From the IMG/VR virus record IMGVR_UViG_3300017969_000081, positions 1 through 29,461 of that record: 29,461 bases of DNA, one strand, 5' to 3'. This document shows positions 29,253 to 29,461 of this stretch, piece after piece; the first letter of the stretch is position 1; each line of letters starts with the position of its first letter. The stretch comes from a virus. The notes beneath the pieces are model-generated. The model worked only from the letters and a program-made list of their open reading frames with translations. It was not told the origin of the DNA and made no database searches. The translations under genes were made by a program, and so were the position numbers.

Positions 29253-29461
29253 TGGCAGTGTCAATGACAGTTGAACAACTTGCATTTCAAGAACAAATCA
29301 ATACTGGTACTGCCTGGACTCGTAACGATTCTTTTGAGAAGAATGGTTATCTGGTAATCAAAGACCTCTGGGACCCAGAAGAACTGTATCACCCTGTTCC
29401 CGAACAGAAGGGTCAGTATAACTACTGGGATAAGAATCCAGAACACTTCAATCACGTTCCA
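29252..29461 (+). CDS. Start of a probable 2OG-Fe(II) oxygenase-like gene (3' cut by window)
   Basis: The ATG at 29252 shares its A with the PKHD stop (TAATG), and the frame stays open for 70 codons to the window edge. It begins MAVSMTVEQLAFQEQINTG and continues 'FEKNGYLVIKDLWDPEEL' and 'PEQKGQYNYWDKNPEHF'. 'F..NGYLVI..L.DPEEL' is the usual N-terminus of phytanoyl-CoA-dioxygenase-type and related cyanophage 2OG enzymes, but the metal-binding half lies outside, so the assignment is provisional. Codon use matches the PKHD gene, and the two are probably one early operon. Confidence 0.55.
   Translation, partial: MAVSMTVEQLAFQEQINTGTAWTRNDSFEKNGYLVIKDLWDPEELYHPVPEQKGQYNYWDKNPEHFNHVP

Noticed and set aside
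1-29461. tRNA genes, reverse transcriptase, integrase or transposase
   Set aside because: I looked for their motifs and saw none; the candidate DGR would need its reverse transcriptase outside this window.

Overview
The window looks like part of the accessory and host-recognition region of a T4-like marine cyanophage (a Prochlorococcus/Synechococcus myovirus). This rests on AT-rich DNA, dense co-directional genes, long fibre proteins built from repeats of the type 'NLTGNVTGNADTAT', an S74 auto-processing chaperone tail, tail-assembly-chaperone-like proteins, T4-type late promoter elements (TATAAATA), and a PKHD-type 2-oxoglutarate (2OG) oxygenase of a kind common in cyanomyoviruses. No core capsid, replication or photosynthesis gene is present, so the host and taxon are inferred. 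Apart from one gene at 7044-7652, every gene lies on the + strand.

The layout alternates three times between an adhesin/tail-fibre module and an enzyme module. Fibre module 1 (1-7040): a 5'-truncated S74 fibre, two small beta-proteins, three LamG-type proteins (one with an Asp-box propeller) and a tail-assembly-chaperone-like protein. Enzyme module A (7044-10248): a minus-strand 2OG oxygenase, a divergent flavin halogenase homologue, a second 2OG-type oxygenase and a TauE/SafE permease. Fibre module 2 (10317-13272): a fibre protein, three tandem 77-81 aa paralogues, second copies of the small beta-protein and the chaperone, and a very Cys-rich protein whose 3' end looks like the variable region of a diversity-generating retroelement (DGR). 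Enzyme module B (13301-18505): a JmjC/cupin-like oxygenase, a NodU/CmcH carbamoyltransferase, two 2OG oxygenases, a DxD glycosyltransferase, a sulfotransferase stub and a GT9-like glycosyltransferase. A SPRY-like fibre remnant follows. Fibre module 3 (18717-22697): a triplicated-repeat protein, two paralogous fibres, a polyglycine adhesin and a small accessory protein. Enzyme module C (22740 to the end): 2OG oxygenases of several families, two unrelated sulfotransferases, an Asp/Asn-hydroxylase-like protein, a complete flavin halogenase with its oxygenase partner, a PKHD oxygenase and the start of a further probable oxygenase.

The enzymes (about ten 2OG/JmjC oxygenases, two halogenase homologues, two sulfotransferases, a carbamoyltransferase and two glycosyltransferases) form a tailoring arsenal interleaved with adhesins. 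The inference that they chemically decorate virion fibres or host surface glycans comes from position only. The most notable signals are: (1) the A-depleted, GC-rich, NNY-codon 3' end of the Cys-rich protein; (2) a perfectly symmetric pair of consensus sigma-70 promoters sharing one palindromic -10 at 7656-7711; (3) a duplicated halogenase plus HxD-oxygenase pair; and (4) gene scars on both sides of the GT9 gene that record modular recombination.
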